Source of the DNA: Clostridia bacterium
GTDB lineage: Bacteria; Bacillota; Clostridia; Lachnospirales; Lachnospiraceae
DNA length: 64,000 bases
Direction: 5' to 3'
Assembly: GCA_910575725.1 (NCBI GenBank)
Contig: CAJTFE010000018.1
Location: 1-64,000 of the forward strand
Shown here: positions 61,146 through 64,000 of the stretch, piece after piece
How the letters are laid out: the number at the start of each line of letters is the position of its first letter
Numbering within the stretch: position 1 is the stretch's first letter
Program-made: the position numbers and the translations under genes
Notes under the pieces: generated by a model
What the model was told of the DNA's origin: nothing
Seen by the model: the letters and a program-made list of their open reading frames with translations, nothing else
Databases searched by the model: none

Positions 61146-62282
61146 ATGGAATTTTTATGGGAAGGTTTTTTGCAGATTACCTGGCAGCAGGCAGTGATGT
61201 ATGGTATCGGCATTCTGCTGATTTATCTGGCAGTAAAAAAGGGCTATGAGCCGGCACTGTTACTGCCTATGGGTTTTGGAGCGATTCTTGTGAATCTGCC
61301 CCTGTCCGGCGTGATCAATCAGAATGTGGAGGGAATCGGAGAAGTAAACGGAATCATTGAGTGGCTTTTTGATGTGGGAATCGAGGCGTCGGAAGCTCTG
61401 CCCATCCTGCTTTTTATCGGGATCGGAGCCATGATTGACTTCGGCCCGCTTTTGTCCATGCCCTCGATGTTCCTGTTCGGGGCAGGCGCCCAGTTTGGCA
61501 TCTTCTTTGCCTTAAGCACGGCGGTGCTCCTGGGCTTTGATTTAAAGGATGCGGCATCCATCGGAATCATTGGGGCGGCAGACGGGCCCACTTCCATTCT
61601 GGTGTCCCAGATTCTTCATTCAAAATACGTAGGAGCCATTGCAGTGGCAGCTTATTCTTATATGGCGCTGGTGCCTATCGTTCAGCCCTTTGCTATCCGT
61701 TTGGTGACAACAAAAAAAGAACGCTGCATTCGGATGGAGTACACGCCGGGCACAGTGTCCAAGGGGATGCGGATTGCATTTCCCATACTGACCACCTTTC
61801 TGGTAGGACTGGCGGCTCCCCAGTCTGTGGCCCTGGTGGGATTCCTTATGTTCGGCAATCTGATTCGGGAGTGCGGCGTGCTGGGAACTCTGTCAGATAC
61901 GGCCCAGAATGTGCTGGCGAATCTGATTACGCTGCTTCTGGGGCTCACCATTTCCTTCAGCATGCGGGCGGAGGCCTTTGTAAATGTGGATACCCTTGTG
62001 ATTATGGGCATTGGCCTGATTGCCTTTGTCTTTGACAGTATCGGCGGTGTGCTGCTGGCGAAGCTTCTGAATTTGTTCCGGAAGAAAAAAGTTAATCCCA
62101 TGATTGGCGCTGCCGGAATTTCTGCATTTCCCATGTCGGCCAGGGTAGTGCAGAAAATGGCCCTGGAGGAGGATCCGGGAAATATCATTCTCATGCATGC
62201 AATCGGCGCCAACGTATCCGGACAGATTGCATCCGTGATCGCCGGCGGCCTAATCATCGGGCTGGTGTCGGCGTATCTGTAG
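61146..62282 (+). CDS. Sodium-translocating decarboxylase beta subunit (OadB/GcdB-like)
   Basis: This membrane protein has 378 residues and about ten to eleven helices. It has the family's conserved IGIIGAADGPTSILVSQ segment with the Asp in the sodium path, PMSARVVQKMALEED and GANVSGQIASVIAGG near the end. In known complexes it couples decarboxylation of a carboxybiotin to sodium export. TAGGAGGAG precedes the ATG, 12 bases after the LRR gene. A small gamma-like gene follows. No alpha subunit or biotin carrier lies in the window, so the partner must be elsewhere. Confidence 0.9.
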   Translation: MEFLWEGFLQITWQQAVMYGIGILLIYLAVKKGYEPALLLPMGFGAILVNLPLSGVINQNVEGIGEVNGIIEWLFDVGIEASEALPILLFIGIGAMIDFGPLLSMPSMFLFGAGAQFGIFFALSTAVLLGFDLKDAASIGIIGAADGPTSILVSQILHSKYVGAIAVAAYSYMALVPIVQPFAIRLVTTKKERCIRMEYTPGTVSKGMRIAFPILTTFLVGLAAPQSVALVGFLMFGNLIRECGVLGTLSDTAQNVLANLITLLLGLTISFSMRAEAFVNVDTLVIMGIGLIAFVFDSIGGVLLAKLLNLFRKKKVNPMIGAAGISAFPMSARVVQKMALEEDPGNIILMHAIGANVSGQIASVIAGGLIIGLVSAYL

Positions 62283-62362
62283 ATCGATTTACAGGCACAG
62301 CATTAAGTGACTGGAAATCGATTTAGACCAGGTGTACGGTGAGAAATATTACGGAACTGGAA
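62283..62362 (+). repeat. Hairpin repeat family 1, left-truncated copy I
   Basis: It starts at the OadB stop codon with ATCGATTTACAGGCACAGC. The tip CAGGCAC pairs with GTGACTG, and ATCGATTT with AAATCGAT. The left outer arm is absent, while the right end GGTGAGAAATATTACGGAAC is intact. It gives the AATAGGAGG ribosome site of the next gene. Confidence 0.8.
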
Positions 62363-62377
62363 TAGGAGGCGAAAAGC

Positions 62378-62524
62378 ATGTGGCAGAATTTTATTATTTC
62401 ATTGGAAATAATGGGAAAGGGAATGCTGGGGATCTTTGTAGTCATCGGCCTGTTAACCCTGGCAGTAAGCGTGATGGGGAAGCTGTCCCGCAAGGAAGAT
62501 CACGAATCGCACATTGATGCTTGA
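62378..62524 (+). CDS. Small OadG-like membrane subunit
   Basis: The protein has 48 residues with a single membrane helix (residues about 16-35, MLGIFVVIGLLTLAVSVMGK) and a charged C terminus ending HESHIDA. Size and placement after OadB match the small gamma-related subunits that hold decarboxylase complexes together. ATG 62378 has AATAGGAGG upstream. It is too short for most gene callers but has a full ribosome site and start. Confidence 0.75.
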   Translation: MWQNFIISLEIMGKGMLGIFVVIGLLTLAVSVMGKLSRKEDHESHIDA

Positions 62525-62635
62525 AATTAACTGTGATATAATCAATACGGCAAAGCGGATTTTAACAAAGAGATCCGAAACTTGGAAGCTTGCAGCAGAC
62601 AAAGACCCTATAGAAATGAAAAGGAGCTGATAATA

Positions 62636-63658
62636 ATGGCCGAATCCCCGTATATCCCGCCAAAGGACTGGACTCAAGAGCAGGTTCAGGAAAAGTTACA
62701 GAACCTCATCGATCATGTAGAACGTTTGAAGGACGACTGGTGGGACAAGGACTTGAAGGGACTCATCAATGTCCATGGCGTATTTTCTCCACAGCTGGCT
62801 CGGGCGGCTCTGGAGAAAGAAGTGTTTCAACCCAGCGAGATCTACTATCATGCCCCAGAGGACGTGCGTGATGGCTTGACTGCCAAGCTGCTGGAGACAG
62901 AAGACCCACGGATGGCAGGAGCTCTGATGTGCTGTTTGGCCATGCAGGGGGACGATAAGGCGCTGGAGATTCTCTTTGAGCTAGAGCAGCACCCACGCCC
63001 CTGGCGGAAGAAGTTGTATGTGGATCCTTCGGTATATGCTCAGTGCGGCGGCTGGACCTTTGACAAGGCCGGGAAGCGGCGGCAGCTGAATTTTGACACC
63101 TGCTATCCTCTCGTCAAGGGGGATCGGACCCGGAACGGCGCCGCCCGTATTTTCCGCTCCCGAAAGGATCGGTGCCCACAGTGCGGCGGCAGGCTGTCAG
63201 ATTTTCTAGTGCTGGACGGCCGGGACGAGCGTTTGCGCTTTCTGGGCATAGACGGCATCTTCACTGCAACTGCCTGTCTTGGCTGCATTCCCTGGGCCAG
63301 CCCGTCCTACTCCCGTTTCACTTTGGACGGAGGCAGCACACCCATTTTCCCCTATGAGAGCGGTTGTGAGGAGGCCATGGAGGACGAGTGTGTGGAGCAG
63401 ATGGGAGACAATCCCTATGTGCTGGCAGAAGAGCCGGCCCCGCTCTTCTATGGGGCGGACTGGGATGAGAGCAGTACTATTGGCGGCTTCCCCTTCTGGA
63501 TCCAGGACTGGGAGTACACGCCCTGTCCTGACTGCGGCAGGCCCATGAAGCTTGTGGCTAAGCTCTCGTGGGAGATGCTGGATTTTATGGAGGGTAACTG
63601 CTACGTGGAGGTGTGTCCGGAGTGTCAGGTGGCCTCCGTGCACCATCAACAGACTTGA
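62636..63658 (+). CDS. Zinc-ribbon protein with DUF1963-like C terminus
   Basis: The protein has 340 residues and no signal peptide. The N-terminal third is helical and HEAT-like (DPRMAGALMCCLAMQGDDKA). The middle has a C-P-x-C zinc knuckle (DRCPQCGGRL) with a later ACLGC pair. The C-terminal part has TIGGFPFWIQDWEYTPCPDC and a final CPEC pair. The GGFP-W-Q arrangement resembles DUF1963/YwqG proteins, often found as immunity or toxin-related proteins, so a self-protection role is possible but not shown. ATG 62636 has AAGGAG nine bases upstream. Confidence 0.7.
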   Translation: MAESPYIPPKDWTQEQVQEKLQNLIDHVERLKDDWWDKDLKGLINVHGVFSPQLARAALEKEVFQPSEIYYHAPEDVRDGLTAKLLETEDPRMAGALMCCLAMQGDDKALEILFELEQHPRPWRKKLYVDPSVYAQCGGWTFDKAGKRRQLNFDTCYPLVKGDRTRNGAARIFRSRKDRCPQCGGRLSDFLVLDGRDERLRFLGIDGIFTATACLGCIPWASPSYSRFTLDGGSTPIFPYESGCEEAMEDECVEQMGDNPYVLAEEPAPLFYGADWDESSTIGGFPFWIQDWEYTPCPDCGRPMKLVAKLSWEMLDFMEGNCYVEVCPECQVASVHHQQT

Positions 63659-63818
63659 AGTTAGGCAGATGAACCGGAAAGGACTCTTTTCTTTTTTGCA
63701 GTCTTACAAAAATGTAAGCTGCTGCGCAAAATTGTAAGGTAGATCGATGGAACGGGAAACAGGAAGCTGGTATTCTTATATCAGAAAATAAAAACAAAAA
63801 AGAAAAGGGGTTTTCAAA

Positions 63819-64000
63819 ATGAAAAAAATAGTAAAAGAAATGTCAAAGGCAGCAGCAATGATAGCAGTTATTATCGCAGTCCACATGATGTTATCCTATG
63901 TATTTACCTACCATGCGGCAGAGGTATTCTCCAAGACAGCTCTTAATATATTGTTCTTTTATTACCTTCTTAAGGGCGTCAGAAAATGCAGGAGCGCCGC
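63819..64000 (+). CDS. Membrane protein, cut by the window end
   Basis: Only the first 60 residues are visible. A short charged start (MKKIVKEMSK) is followed by one helix (AAAMIAVIIAVHMMLSYVFT) and a second hydrophobic stretch. GAAAAGGGG precedes the ATG. It cannot be named from this piece. Confidence 0.55.
   Translation, partial: MKKIVKEMSKAAAMIAVIIAVHMMLSYVFTYHAAEVFSKTALNILFFYYLLKGVRKCRSA

Overview
The window looks like chromosomal DNA of an anaerobic, spore-forming, gut-type Clostridia of the Lachnospiraceae kind. The evidence is spoIVA, the fhs-fchA-folD one-carbon genes, ribose-type sugar ABC transporters, an anaerobic sulfatase maturase, luxS, BceAB-type peptide-responsive modules and strong AGGAGG ribosome binding sites. 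I see no rRNA, tRNA, CRISPR array, phage or intact insertion sequence. No species can be named from sequence alone.

Layout. Positions 1-5100 hold the end of a carbohydrate operon: ribose-type permease, zinc alcohol dehydrogenase, glycerol-dehydrogenase-like enzyme and a split transketolase. An Rpn-type nuclease (5.4-6.3 kb) follows. Positions 6.5-16.5 kb hold a second sugar ABC importer (ATPase, permease, binding lipoprotein), a YesM-type sensor kinase with an AraC-type regulator, a second binding lipoprotein probably used for sensing, and a hybrid kinase on the other strand. Then come a DUF218 protein, a coiled-coil protein of unknown role, an AEC transporter, luxS, mgtE behind a long folded leader, and trpS. 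Positions 23.5-30.1 kb form a sulfated-sugar locus: sulfatase maturase, DeoR regulator, PTS IIC and IIB, a cytoplasmic Cys-type sulfatase and a TauE/SafE exporter. Next are an ECF sigma factor with a DUF4179 partner and the folate one-carbon genes (33.6-37.3 kb). A second sigma factor with a membrane partner and an ABC exporter, a PucR regulator and spoIVA follow. Positions 45.1-57.1 kb hold two stress modules (two-component system, ABC ATPases, FtsX permeases) separated by a sigma/anti-sigma pair. The last part has gene remnants, a probable manganese riboswitch in front of a leucine-rich-repeat lipoprotein, an OadB/OadG pair and a zinc-ribbon protein.

The most unusual content is between the genes. 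Two families of long hairpin repeats sit directly upstream of ribosome binding sites, before the PTS IIC and IIB genes, trpS, fchA, folD, an ABC ATPase, the small OadG-like gene, bceA and the coiled-coil gene. A third family sits at convergent gene ends. In all three the stem arms differ between copies but still pair, so base changes are matched across the stem. In one copy and in one separate hairpin the outer arm runs into the stop codon of the neighbouring gene. This points to structured RNA or DNA elements under selection, or to a mobile or self-copying palindrome family, that I cannot match to a named class.

Other points of interest are a FolD whose catalytic lysine position is alanine, next to a separate cyclohydrolase (fchA); a manganese-type riboswitch driving an LRR lipoprotein; and an in-frame 51-base tandem repeat in front of a sigma factor gene.
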